64,000 bases of DNA. Source: Blautia sp. AF19-10LB (GTDB lineage Bacteria; Bacillota; Clostridia; Lachnospirales; Lachnospiraceae). The notes beneath the pieces are model-generated. The model did not search any database, was not told the DNA's origin, and worked only from the letters and a program-made list of their open reading frames with translations. The DNA lies in assembly GCF_003461245.1 (NCBI RefSeq), contig NZ_QTWS01000003.1:124001-188000 (forward strand), read 5' to 3'. Shown one piece after another: positions 53,913 to 62,701 of the stretch. How positions within the stretch are numbered: position 1 is the stretch's first letter; each line of letters opens with the position of its first letter. A program made the position numbers and the translations under genes.

Positions 53913-53981
53913 ATTATATGAACGCAAAGTAAAATGCAAAATCGTAACCTTGTAAAATCTTTGTAAAAAGCTCCGGGTAAA
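53913..53981 (-). promoter_or_regulatory. pst promoter with PhoP-box-like direct repeats
   Basis: TATAAT (53913-53918) on the minus strand has a poor -35. Upstream are direct repeats TTTACA at 53962-53967 and 53951-53956 with an exact 11-bp period, and a looser TTTACC at 53976-53981 and TTTGCA at 53935-53940. TTTACA-N5 repeats next to a weak -35 are the pattern of PhoP-activated promoters in Firmicutes. Confidence 0.65.
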
Positions 53982-54069
53982 AATCTTTGACCTGCATCTC
54001 AAATATCGTTATAATGAAGCTATATCTGATTCTACTTTTAATGAAATAACAGGAAAGGTACTTATTATT

Positions 54070-55032
54070 ATGAGAAAAATAACGATTATGAACACAGACC
54101 TTGAACTTTCACCTATGGGAATGGGATGTGTGAATGCCGGGATCAAATGGGATGGCGAGGATGCTTTCAGGATTTTTGATGCTTTTCTTGATATGGGTGG
54201 TACTGTTTACGATACTGCCCGTGTATATTCTGACTGGATCCCATCTGAGATCGGACGCAGCGAACGTGTCCTTGGTCAGTGGCTCCGCCAGAGTGGAAAG
54301 CGTCACGACATCGTCCTTCTCTCCAAGGGCGGTCATCCGGATATGACTCCCTCTGTCCCGGATATGCACGCTTCCAGGATTTCTGCCGAAAATATGCGTA
54401 AGGATCTGGAACTTTCTCTTACTGCACTTGGTACAGATTATATTGATATTTATTTTTATCACAGAGATAATGAGGCGATTCCTGCCGGAGAACTGATCGA
54501 GATCATGGAAGAATTCCGCAAAGAAGGCAAAATCCGCTACTACGCATGCTCTAACTGGAGCACTGCCCGCATGAAAGAAGCAGATGCTTACGCCGCTTCC
54601 AAAGGATATCGTGGATTTGTCGCAAACGAAGCTCTGTTCAACATTGGTTCTGCTTCCATGCGTCCGCTCGCAGATGATACCCTGGCTGTCATGAATCAGG
54701 AAATGCAGCAATATCATGTCGAAAATCCGCAGAATCTGGCTATGCCGTATATGTCCGTTTGCAGTGGATTTTTCCACAAATTATATGCAGGCGGGGCTGA
54801 TGCTGTGAGAAATTCTGAATACTACACTTCTGAGAATCTTAAGGCTGCTGAAGGGCTCCACGGACTGATGGAGGAATACCAGATTTCTCTTACACAGGCA
54901 GTCCTTGGTTATCTCACCTGCCGTGATTTCACCTGCCTGCCGCTCTATGGACCGAGAAATGCAGAGGACCTCAGGGAAGCAATGGAAACCTTCTCTATTC
55001 CATTCCTTAAAGAATATTATCCGGAAGTATAA
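54070..55032 (+). CDS. Aldo/keto reductase
   Basis: 320 aa TIM-barrel oxidoreductase. GMGCVNAG near the N terminus, DTARVYSDW with the catalytic Asp/Tyr pair, VLLSKGGHPD with the lysine, DYIDIYFYHRDN in place of the more usual histidine motif, and YACSNWSTARMKEA. It uses NADPH to reduce a carbonyl. The substrate is unknown. It is divergent from pstS and has its own terminator. Confidence 0.88.
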   Translation: MRKITIMNTDLELSPMGMGCVNAGIKWDGEDAFRIFDAFLDMGGTVYDTARVYSDWIPSEIGRSERVLGQWLRQSGKRHDIVLLSKGGHPDMTPSVPDMHASRISAENMRKDLELSLTALGTDYIDIYFYHRDNEAIPAGELIEIMEEFRKEGKIRYYACSNWSTARMKEADAYAASKGYRGFVANEALFNIGSASMRPLADDTLAVMNQEMQQYHVENPQNLAMPYMSVCSGFFHKLYAGGADAVRNSEYYTSENLKAAEGLHGLMEEYQISLTQAVLGYLTCRDFTCLPLYGPRNAEDLREAMETFSIPFLKEYYPEV

Positions 55033-55046
55033 TAATATAGAAAGAA

Positions 55047-55092
55047 AGCCCGCAGTTCCATTCTCTTCTGAACTGCGGGCTCTGTTCTTTTA
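55047..55092 (+). terminator. Terminator of the aldo/keto reductase gene
   Basis: Perfect 12-bp stem AGCCCGCAGTTC/GAACTGCGGGCT followed by CTGTTCTTTTATTT. It may also serve the convergent CotF-like gene. Confidence 0.9.
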
Positions 55093-55094
55093 TT

Positions 55095-55553
55095 TCAGAC
55101 CATACCGTTTACTGTTTTGTACTTATACAGCATTTCTGCGTGATTCTGTTCTTCTACCTGGATATCAGCAAGCAGCTTACGCACGCCGCTGTCACCGAAA
55201 GCAAAAACTTCTGAATTATATTCTCCTGATACCAGTTTCTCTGTTGCAATACAGTCTGTTGCCAGAAAAGCATCCTGCTGTTTGTCCTCCGGGGAACTCA
55301 TGGCTGTGTAGGTTGCTTTTGGCTGGTAATCTCTTCCGTCACTGTCGTTGCAGTTGCACTGCGGCACTTCGCCGTTCAGTACACGTTCCAGTGAATCGTA
55401 ATGCTCTCTCTCCTTCTGCTGCAGCGTCTGGAAAAGATTTTTCAGTTCAGGATCTTTGGCCTGCTGTGCATATCTTCCGTATTTCTCAATACAGCTTTTT
55501 TCCTGTGTCTGTAGATCCTGGATCGTTGTGCGTTCTTTTTCTTTTAATATCAT
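55095..55553 (-). CDS. Ferritin-like / CotF-type spore coat family protein
   Basis: 152 aa from the ATG at 55553 (GAGAGGAAG upstream). A helical protein with TTIQDLQTQEKSCIEKYGRYA, EREHYDSLERVL, DCIATEKLVSGEYNSEVF and VEEQNHAEMLYKYK, the four-helix order of CotF-like proteins with E-x-x-H-type residues. A Cys-Asn-Cys (QCNCN) lies in the middle loop. It could be a coat or stress protein; metal binding is inferred only. Confidence 0.75.
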   Translation of the reverse strand: MILKEKERTTIQDLQTQEKSCIEKYGRYAQQAKDPELKNLFQTLQQKEREHYDSLERVLNGEVPQCNCNDSDGRDYQPKATYTAMSSPEDKQQDAFLATDCIATEKLVSGEYNSEVFAFGDSGVRKLLADIQVEEQNHAEMLYKYKTVNGMV

Positions 55554-55615
55554 CGTATCTGCTTCCTCTCTTTCATTTTGCAATACGATGACAGTATCTG
55601 CTGTGGTGGGGGATT

Positions 55616-56035
55616 TTATGCGTTTTTTCCAAGGATAATTTTAATAAGAAGCTTATCCAGCATGATCGTGCGGTTCCATGGGTTGAGGATCACACCTTCG
55701 ATTCCATCGGTCCGGAGTGCGGTCTCAAACAATTTGTCGATGTCCGTCAGAAATGTGGATTTGACGCTGCCGCCGCCTTTCAGTTCTTCTTCAAAGCTGG
55801 TAAATGCTGCCCACCAGTTTCTGCCATCATCTGTTTTGATCGCTTCCAGACGGATCTGGTCGCCGCCTTTTGGCGGTTCTACCGCGATGATGAGCTGACC
55901 GCCTTCTTTCATTCGGCGGCGGATCACGGTAAGAGCATGCGCCAGCATCTCCTGCGTGGTTTCCTTTTGAAGCCCTGCAATTGCCTCTTCTATTTTTTCG
56001 TTGCCCTGTAAGCCTTTGTCTGTGTTGTTGTTCAT
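55616..56035 (-). CDS. SseB N-terminal-domain protein
   Basis: 139 aa. VIRRRMKEGGQLIIAVEPPK, WWAAFTSFEEEL and VILNPWNRTIMLDKLLIKIIL follow the SseB N-terminal pattern. These small proteins are widespread in Firmicutes with unknown roles. It lies between the HAD nucleotidase and the CotF-like gene, with short gaps (36 and 62 bp), all on the minus strand. Confidence 0.8.
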   Translation of the reverse strand: MNNNTDKGLQGNEKIEEAIAGLQKETTQEMLAHALTVIRRRMKEGGQLIIAVEPPKGGDQIRLEAIKTDDGRNWWAAFTSFEEELKGGGSVKSTFLTDIDKLFETALRTDGIEGVILNPWNRTIMLDKLLIKIILGKNA

Positions 56036-56071
56036 GTTTCTTTTCCTTCTTTTTATATAATTACCTGGTAG

Positions 56072-56776
56072 TTACAAAATATTTTTTAATTCTTCCAGTT
56101 TGTAAATGATGTGATCTGCCACTTTTCCACCATTCTCTCTCGTATTCATGGACTTATCCCCAGAGTGCACAAACCAGCATGTGGACATTCCATATGCCTG
56201 TCCACCGGCAATATCTGCTGTCAGAGAATCTCCGATCATCATACATTCTGATGGATGAATTCCGGAAAATTCTTTCATGCATCCATCAAAAAACTGCTTT
56301 CCCGGTTTGTCTGCACCAATCTTTTCTGATACAAAACAATGCGAAAAATATCTGAGCATATCTGCACTTCTGAGACGGTTGATCTGCTGATCATAAGGGC
56401 CATTACTTGCGGCACATAAGAAGTAATCCTTTTTATATAGATATTCCAGAATTTCTTTCGCACCTTCTACCGGAACGGCGGTCAGATGAAGCAGTCTGCG
56501 GAATTCTTTTTCCATCTCTACACCATCCGCCTGCAATCCAAGATGTGCAAGGATCGCCTGCCAGCGCACATAAAAGAGATTATCCATTGTCAGTTCTCTA
56601 CGCTCAATCTTCTGCCAGATCTTGTTATTTTCCTCTGTAAAAACAGAAAACATTTCCGTTCTGTATTCCAGTCCTGCCTTCTGAAAACATTGCTCCATCC
56701 CCCACGCAGCCCCCGCGTCAAAATCCAGCAGCGTATTGTCAATGTCCAGAAAGAGGACTTTTATCTCATGGTTCAT
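56072..56776 (-). CDS. YjjG-type HAD nucleotidase
   Basis: 234 aa. HAD motif I FLDIDNTLLDFDAG (nucleophile Asp), motif II CAASNGPYDQQ, motif III lysine in EKIGADKPGKQFF and motif IV MIGDSLTADIAGGQ. The helical cap is of the YjjG kind. It removes phosphate from nucleotides, probably non-canonical pyrimidine dNMPs as a cleaning enzyme. Confidence 0.9.
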   Translation of the reverse strand: MNHEIKVLFLDIDNTLLDFDAGAAWGMEQCFQKAGLEYRTEMFSVFTEENNKIWQKIERRELTMDNLFYVRWQAILAHLGLQADGVEMEKEFRRLLHLTAVPVEGAKEILEYLYKKDYFLCAASNGPYDQQINRLRSADMLRYFSHCFVSEKIGADKPGKQFFDGCMKEFSGIHPSECMMIGDSLTADIAGGQAYGMSTCWFVHSGDKSMNTRENGGKVADHIIYKLEELKNIL

Positions 56777-56834
56777 ATTGTCTTTCCTCTTGACTTTTTT
56801 ACATTTACCATAACATATATCCTCTATGTTTCCA

Positions 56835-56887
56835 AGAAAAAAAAGAGCTGGCGCTTCACGATTTTTTAATCGTTGAAGCGTCAGCTC
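56835..56887 (-). terminator. Terminator of the small secreted-protein gene
   Basis: On the minus strand GAGCTGACGCTTCAACGAT pairs with ATCGTGAAGCGCCAGCTC (two mismatches), followed by eight or more Ts. Confidence 0.9.
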
Positions 56888-56896
56888 CTTTCTAAA

Positions 56897-57304
56897 TCAA
56901 TAATCAAAATTATCAATATTGGATGTTACAAACAGGGAAAAATCTTCGTCCATATCTACTGTCAGAAGAGTATCATTGTTTACAAGTCCACTGAATGTAC
57001 CGCTGAATTCCTTTCCATTAAAGATCTCTCCAGAAATCTTTACTTCTGTGATTCGTCTGTCATCTGGAAGGATTTCTGCTGTCTCAGAGCTGCTCGTTCT
57101 GATGTTTCCAACCTCAAGTTCTTTATCTCCATTGTAGGTTACGTGTATATTTTCCAGGGTAAAAGCTGTACTGTTTTTGATCGTGATGTAAGACGCTTCT
57201 GTGTCAAATGCCTGAACGACCTTGGATTCCCTTGTACTTACTGTACAGAAAGCAATGAATGCAACTGCCAGAAGTAATGCTAAAATCTTTGAATTTTTCT
57301 TCAT
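56897..57304 (-). CDS. Secreted protein of unknown function, 135 aa
   Basis: Signal-anchor sequence MKKNSKILALLLAVAFIAFC. The mature part (ITIKNSTAFTLENIHVTYNG, EVKISGEIFNGKEFSGTFSG) looks like one beta-sandwich domain of about 100 residues. There is no metal motif or sorting signal, and the Cys near residue 20 is not in a good lipobox. Single gene with its own terminator. Function unknown. Confidence 0.7.
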   Translation of the reverse strand: MKKNSKILALLLAVAFIAFCTVSTRESKVVQAFDTEASYITIKNSTAFTLENIHVTYNGDKELEVGNIRTSSSETAEILPDDRRITEVKISGEIFNGKEFSGTFSGLVNNDTLLTVDMDEDFSLFVTSNIDNFDY

Positions 57305-57656
57305 GAATACTCATCTTTCCTTCTATTATTTTAATTTTTTGTTTTATTGATACTTGTATTGAATCAAAAAATCATTATACATGCTATATGTACTATCATA
57401 ACACTTCACAGAACATTTTCCTATTCACGAAATAGACAAAATCCCACACCAAATATCACCGAAAATCGTAAAACATGAAGTATTTTTAAGATTCTGTAAA
57501 ATGTCCGTCAAACCTCAGTAAATGCTATTGTTTTCTGAAAATTACGGTGTTATACTTCACAGCGTCAACTGTGAACGAACAATCAGGCCTGTGTATCTTT
57601 CCAGTTTCATTACATTTTTACTATATTTCCCTTATGCTAAAGGAGTTTAAATTATT
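57305..57656 (+). promoter_or_regulatory. Promoter region of the phosphatase-YibE/F unit
   Basis: This 350-bp gap holds TTGTTT (57528-57533), a 17-bp spacer and TATACT (57551-57556) on the plus strand. A perfect repeat TTCACAGcgtcaaCTGTGAA (57556-57575) overlaps the expected start and could be an operator. CTGTAAAA-type words at about 57494-57502 resemble a PhoP half-box but are not in a clear 11-bp series. Nothing else is seen. Confidence 0.55.
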
Positions 57657-59276
57657 ATGAAAAGAAAATTGATCGTCGGCTTTTTAGCTCTCTGCTCTAT
57701 CACAACTGCATGTCCTTCCGTTTACGCTTCCACTGAACATTACACAGACAGCAGCGTTACCGGTGCAGATTCCGGATGGTCTGACTGGGATGCAAACTGG
57801 GCAGATACAGCCGCTGATTTTACAAAAGTTTCCCTTACCCCTGGTGCTGATGATACACAGCTCAACTTCGCATGGTACAGCGAAAAAGGTGACAGCGATG
57901 CCACTCCTGCTGTACATTTTGGAACTGATAAAGATAACCTTGAAACATTTGAAGGTACTGCCGGTGATGTAGATCAGGATCTTACCGGTGACAAAGCCTA
58001 TGAATATAACCACGTAACTGTAACTGGTCTTGAACCAGAAACAACCTACTATTATACAGTAGAAAAAAATGGCCAGCAGACAGACGTATGCGAATATAAA
58101 ACTCAGAAAACAGATACCGTAAAAATGCTCTATGTCGGTGATCCGCAGATCGGTGCTTCCAAAGGCCAGACTCAGAACGGCGCAGAACTGACAAACGAAT
58201 CCGGTGCTGCCAACACTGCTGCTGAGAACGATGGTTTTTCCTGGAACCGTACACTCAATACTGCTCTTTCCGAGAATCCGGATGTGAACTTCGTTATCTC
58301 CGCAGGTGACCAGGTAAACAAAACAGGTGAGGCAAAAGAAGAAGAGTACGCTTCCTATCTGAGTGCAGATGCTCTGAAATCTCTTCCTGTAGCAACAACG
58401 ATCGGTAACCACGATTCCCTGAATCCTGATTATTCCTATCATTTCAATAACCCGAATAATACCGAAAACGGCAAAACAGCAGCTGGCGGCGACTACTACT
58501 ACAGCTATGGCAAAGGACTTTTCATCGTTCTGAACACCAATAACTACAATGTTGCAGAACATCAGAACACCATCGAAGAGGCAGTAAAAGCTTACCCGGA
58601 TGCAAAATGGCGTATCGTAACCATCCATCAGGATATTTATGGTTCCGGACTTGACCATTCCGATACAGATGGTATGATCCTCCGTACCCAGCTTACTCCT
58701 GTATTCGATGCAAACGATATCGACGTTGTTCTTCAGGGACACGACCATACTTACAGCCGTTCCAAAATGCTCTACGGAGATGGTCAGACCCACGGAAAAT
58801 ATGAGTTTAGCCTGAACGCAGACGGTACAGACTATGACTGGGATCACGCTACAAATGTAGATACCGGTGACCAGATCGCACTTGCTCCGGAAGAAGGCGA
58901 TACAGACGCACAGACCGCTCTGGATGCTTTCCATGAGGACAACAACTGCTATACCATCGAAGATGTAGAAGGAAATACCGTTACAGATCCACAGGGTATC
59001 CTCTATATGACAGCTAACTCCGCTTCCGGTTCCAAGTACTATGAGTTGCTTTCCACACAGCAGGACTATGTTGCAGCCCGCAGCCAGAACTGGCTTCCAA
59101 GCTACTCCGTGATCACAATGACTGCTGATTCCTTCTCCATTGATACATATCAGATCACTGATGACGGTAAAGCAGAAGCTATTGATGATACCTTTACAAT
59201 CCAGAAATCCGGTACAGATACATCTGCCGACACCACAGATGCTGCTGAAACGGAATCCGATGACTCAGCAAACTAA
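57657..59276 (+). CDS. Secreted purple-acid-type metallophosphoesterase
   Basis: 539 aa. A signal peptide (about 1-25, ending in VYAS), a fibronectin-like N domain (about 45-155) with VTVTGLEPETTYYYTVE, then the calcineurin-like core: YVGDPQIG, SAGDQVNKTG, IGNHDS, TIHQDIYG and GHDHTYSR, which carry the two-metal ligands. The C terminus is Thr/Asp/Glu-rich with no sorting motif. It would release phosphate from external phosphoesters, which fits a window that also carries the pst-pho operon. Confidence 0.9.
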   Translation: MKRKLIVGFLALCSITTACPSVYASTEHYTDSSVTGADSGWSDWDANWADTAADFTKVSLTPGADDTQLNFAWYSEKGDSDATPAVHFGTDKDNLETFEGTAGDVDQDLTGDKAYEYNHVTVTGLEPETTYYYTVEKNGQQTDVCEYKTQKTDTVKMLYVGDPQIGASKGQTQNGAELTNESGAANTAAENDGFSWNRTLNTALSENPDVNFVISAGDQVNKTGEAKEEEYASYLSADALKSLPVATTIGNHDSLNPDYSYHFNNPNNTENGKTAAGGDYYYSYGKGLFIVLNTNNYNVAEHQNTIEEAVKAYPDAKWRIVTIHQDIYGSGLDHSDTDGMILRTQLTPVFDANDIDVVLQGHDHTYSRSKMLYGDGQTHGKYEFSLNADGTDYDWDHATNVDTGDQIALAPEEGDTDAQTALDAFHEDNNCYTIEDVEGNTVTDPQGILYMTANSASGSKYYELLSTQQDYVAARSQNWLPSYSVITMTADSFSIDTYQITDDGKAEAIDDTFTIQKSGTDTSADTTDAAETESDDSAN

Positions 59277-59291
59277 GGATTCCAAAATCCT

Positions 59292-60452
59292 ATGACTCAC
59301 ACCAGCTTTACCGGACTACTTTCCAGAAAAAAAGTGGTCCGGTATCTTATTTATTTACTATTTGTCTGTGTGTTCGCTGTTTTTGTCTTCAAGCTTAATC
59401 AGGTTGAAAAAACAGAACTGGTCGTCCGGACAGGTCAGACATTTGAAAAAGCAGAAGTCACAGAAATCCTTCAGGATAATCTCAATTCCAATGGAACCCG
59501 TGTCGGTGAACAGAAAGTGCGTGTAAAAATGCTCACCGGCGCACGAAAAGGTGAGAAACTTGATGTCACCAGCAGCTCCGGTTATCTTTTTGGCGCCGCG
59601 TGCACGGTAGGAATGAAAGTTGTTGTCATGCAGAGTGTTGCCGGCGAGACCACGATCGCCAGCGTTTATTCTCAGGATCGAGAATGGGTCATTTATATTT
59701 TTGCCCTGCTCTATCTTCTCGCATTGTGCGTCATTGGCGGCAAGCAGGGAATCAAAGGATGCCTTGGACTGATCTTCACTTTTTTCTGCGTGATCTTTGT
59801 CTATCTTCCGCTTGTGTATCTACGTTTTTCTCCGTTCTGGGCCGCTGTTTTTATCTGTTTTCTCACCACACTGGTCACTATGTACCTCATCGGCGGTCCT
59901 ACAAAAAAGACCTGCGCAGCGACACTTGGCACACTGGCAGGCGTTGTTCTGGCCGGTCTTTCCGCCTGGTGCTTCAGCAAAGCATCCGGGATTTCCGGTT
60001 ACAATGTATCTGATATCGAGACACTTATGACTCTCTGGAATACCAACCGCATCCAGGTAGGCGGACTTCTTTTCTCCGGGCTCCTGATCTCGTGTCTCGG
60101 AGCAGTTATGGATGTCGCCATGTCGATCAGCAGTGCCATTGATGAGATCTACAAACAGAACAATTCCCTGACTCGAAAAGAACTGTTCAAAGCAGGCATG
60201 CGTGTCGGAAGGGACATGATGGGAACAGACAGCAACACCCTGATCCTCGCATTCGCCGGAAGCAGTGTCAGCACACTTCTTCTGGATTACGCCTATGACC
60301 TTCCCTATCAGCAGATCATCAATTCCAATAACATTGGTATCGCGATCATGCAGGGCCTTGCCGGAAGCTTCGGCATCGTGCTCTCCGTTCCGCTGACAGT
60401 TCTGATCTGTACGGTTCTGTTTCATAAAAATGAAGCGGTTTCGCAGGTATGA
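59292..60452 (+). CDS. YibE/F family membrane protein
   Basis: 386 aa. One N-terminal helix, an outer beta-rich part (about 40-115, KVRVKMLTGARKGEKLDV) and about seven more helices with AVMDVAMSISSAIDEIYKQN and GRDMMGTDSNTLILAFAGSS, the conserved YibE/F core. The family's function is unknown. It starts 15 bp after the phosphatase stop and so is likely cotranscribed. Confidence 0.88.
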   Translation: MTHTSFTGLLSRKKVVRYLIYLLFVCVFAVFVFKLNQVEKTELVVRTGQTFEKAEVTEILQDNLNSNGTRVGEQKVRVKMLTGARKGEKLDVTSSSGYLFGAACTVGMKVVVMQSVAGETTIASVYSQDREWVIYIFALLYLLALCVIGGKQGIKGCLGLIFTFFCVIFVYLPLVYLRFSPFWAAVFICFLTTLVTMYLIGGPTKKTCAATLGTLAGVVLAGLSAWCFSKASGISGYNVSDIETLMTLWNTNRIQVGGLLFSGLLISCLGAVMDVAMSISSAIDEIYKQNNSLTRKELFKAGMRVGRDMMGTDSNTLILAFAGSSVSTLLLDYAYDLPYQQIINSNNIGIAIMQGLAGSFGIVLSVPLTVLICTVLFHKNEAVSQV

Positions 60453-60588
60453 TCATTTTTCCATATTTTATATAAAAAACTCTCTACTTCTACTATTTAC
60501 ATACATAAATATTGGCGTTAAAATAGAACCATTGGGTCAGAATCTGTCTGGCCCTTAATTAAACTTTATGTAGAGGGGAAAATCGAAA

Positions 60589-61989
60589 ATGAAAGAAAAA
60601 GGAAGTAGTTTTTCCGGATCGATCGGCTTCGTTCTGGCGGCTGCCGGAAGTGCCGTTGGTGTGGGAAACATCTGGAGATTTCCATATCTCTGTGCCAAGG
60701 ACGGCGGCGGATTATTTCTGCTGGTCTACCTTGTTCTGGTACTGACTTTTGGGTTCGTACTGCTGACAACAGATGTGGCGATCGGACGAAAAACAAAGAA
60801 AAATGCACTCCGAGCCTTCGAAGCTCTCAATCCGAAATGGAAATTTCTTGGTAAGCTGACATTTCTTGTGCCGACACTGATCATGACCTATTACTCTGTC
60901 ATCGGCGGATGGATCACAAAATATTTTGTTACCTATATTATCTCTGACGGAACGGATGCCGCTGCGGATGGATATTTTACATCATTTATCACATCTGACA
61001 TTGCACCGATCGTATTTATGCTGGTCTTTCTCGCACTGACTGCATGGATTGTTTTCCGAGGTGTAGAAAAAGGAATTGAAAAATTTTCCAAGATCATCAT
61101 GCCTGGGCTGATCCTTTTGATCCTGATCATTGCAATCTTTTCACTGACACTGACACATACCGATGCAGATGGAACTGTCCGCACGGGACTGCAGGGACTT
61201 GCTTTTTATGTAAAACCTGATTTCAGTGGACTGACTGTAAAACGTTTCCTGGAAATCCTTCTGGATGCGATGAGCCAGCTTTTCTTTTCCTTAAGTGTTT
61301 CCATGGGGATCATGATCACTTACGGATCTTATGTCAAAAATGAAGTCAATCTGAACAAGGCAACAAACCAGATTGAGATTTTTGACACTGGTGTTGCTTT
61401 TCTTGCAGGAATGATGATCATCCCGGCTGTATTTGTATTTCTTGGCACAGACGGTATGGCTTCCGGACCAAGCCTTATCTTTATCTCACTGCCAAAAGTA
61501 TTCGACGCCATGGGCATCTTTAGCCGTCCGGTAGCAATTGCATTTTTCCTGATGATGGGTTTTGCTGCGCTGACTTCCTGCGTTTCTGTCATGGAAACTC
61601 TGGTCGCAAACTGCATGGAACTTTACCACAAACCGCGCAAAAAAATGTGCGGTGCTGTCGGTATTTACTCCCTGATCACGGCTGTTCTGATCTGTCTTGG
61701 ATACAACAAACTGTACTTCGAACTGAAACTTCCAAACGGTTCTGTCGGACAGCTTCTTGATGTTATGGACTACATCAGCAACAGTTTCCTGATGCCTTTT
61801 ATCTCACTTCTGACCAGTATTCTGATCGGATGGGTGATCGGTCCGGACTGGATCGTAGGAGAGGTGGAACGAAACGGAGAACACTTCAAACGTGCCGGTC
61901 TTTATCGCTTTATGATCCGTTATGTTGTACCGGTTGTTATGCTGGTTCTGTTCCTGGTATCTACCGGATTTGCTGATCTGATCTTTTAA
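60589..61989 (+). CDS. Sodium-dependent NSS/SNF-family transporter
   Basis: 466 aa. SIGFVLAAAGSAVGVGNIWRFPYLC holds the substrate and sodium sites of helix 1 (given from the family pattern), GFVLLTTDVAIGRK follows, and SLSVSMGIMITYGSYVK and NQIEIFDTGVAFLAGMMIIP are later motifs. The paralogue at 29406-30872 is a different subfamily by sequence. Probable amino-acid symporter. AGAGGGGAAAATCGAAA lies before the ATG. Confidence 0.9.
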   Translation: MKEKGSSFSGSIGFVLAAAGSAVGVGNIWRFPYLCAKDGGGLFLLVYLVLVLTFGFVLLTTDVAIGRKTKKNALRAFEALNPKWKFLGKLTFLVPTLIMTYYSVIGGWITKYFVTYIISDGTDAAADGYFTSFITSDIAPIVFMLVFLALTAWIVFRGVEKGIEKFSKIIMPGLILLILIIAIFSLTLTHTDADGTVRTGLQGLAFYVKPDFSGLTVKRFLEILLDAMSQLFFSLSVSMGIMITYGSYVKNEVNLNKATNQIEIFDTGVAFLAGMMIIPAVFVFLGTDGMASGPSLIFISLPKVFDAMGIFSRPVAIAFFLMMGFAALTSCVSVMETLVANCMELYHKPRKKMCGAVGIYSLITAVLICLGYNKLYFELKLPNGSVGQLLDVMDYISNSFLMPFISLLTSILIGWVIGPDWIVGEVERNGEHFKRAGLYRFMIRYVVPVVMLVLFLVSTGFADLIF

Positions 61990-62027
61990 AAAAAGTCCCC
62001 CGGGCAATAAACCCGGAGGACTTTTTT
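61988..62027. terminator. Bidirectional terminator
   Basis: AAAAAAGTCC..CCGGG and CCCGGaGGACTTTTTT form an inverted repeat with A- and T-tracts on both sides, between two convergent genes. Confidence 0.9.
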
Positions 62028-62514
62028 ATACAGTAATCTTGAACCAGTCTTTTTCTTCGAAATCAACGACGGTACAATCGTTTGCATAGGTGCATTCCGG
62101 AAGAATAATCATTGCATGAAGTTCATCATTATTCAACGGAAGCGGACAGAGGTGCCAGATCGCTGCGTTGATCTTGACCATGCATCCCTTTGGTACGATG
62201 AATGCCTTGGCAAGTTCCGGGACTGGTGTACCGCCAGATGCCGGTGCTACATGAATGATCATGTCATCATCCAATGCTACGATTCCTTCCCACGTGGTTG
62301 TGTGATATTCTGCCATTTTGATAATCCTGTCATCCTTGCGGACTGTGATCGGAGAAAACGCGATACTGCCTACACAGGTTCCGGAAATACGGTCCGGATA
62401 AAACTTATGGATCTCGCCTGATAATGGATATCCCTCCGGTTCTGTCATATTGCAGAATGTTCCGTATGGAGCAAAATCTGCTGCATTGATCTTGACTGCT
62501 TTTACTTCTCTCAT
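62026..62514 (-). CDS. Cupin protein, ureidoglycolate-lyase-like
   Basis: 162 aa from the ATG at 62514 (GAGGAG 11 bp upstream). FAPYGTFCNMTEPEGY opens as in AllA-like proteins; GSIAFSPITVRKDDRIIKMAEYHTTTWE (read as family pattern) and IWHLCPLPLNN give the barrel and its metal or substrate residues. Proteins of this type are also labelled DUF4867. No other allantoin gene is nearby, so ureidoglycolate may not be the substrate. Confidence 0.75.
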   Translation of the reverse strand: MREVKAVKINAADFAPYGTFCNMTEPEGYPLSGEIHKFYPDRISGTCVGSIAFSPITVRKDDRIIKMAEYHTTTWEGIVALDDDMIIHVAPASGGTPVPELAKAFIVPKGCMVKINAAIWHLCPLPLNNDELHAMIILPECTYANDCTVVDFEEKDWFKITV

Positions 62515-62616
62515 TGTAAAAAATCTCCTCTTTTTTAATAAAAACCCCATTAATAATTTCAATAAACTCAGTATAGCATAGCACTGTCATGTCCTCAAGG
62601 TTAAGTAAATACTGAG

Positions 62617-62645
62617 TTGCGGCATTCTTTTACGGTTGATATAAT
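62617..62645 (+). promoter_or_regulatory. Promoter of cutC
   Basis: TTGCGG (62617-62622), 17-bp spacer, TATAAT (62640-62645), plus strand. The ribosome site AAAGGAGG lies 7 bp before the ATG. Confidence 0.6.
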
Positions 62646-62701
62646 CTATAATATATCCTAAAACGCTATTCACAAATTTACTCATACAAAGGAGGCTTCA
62701 A

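Noticed and set aside
57684..58934. 416-codon minus-strand ORF opposite the phosphatase gene
   Set aside because: Antisense shadow; low-complexity Cys/Ile/Phe product with no homology pattern.
60500..60560. Hairpin GGGTCAG/CTGGCCC as terminator after the YibE/F gene
   Set aside because: Short stem with a wobble and no U-tract. It could equally be a leader element of the next gene, so not called.
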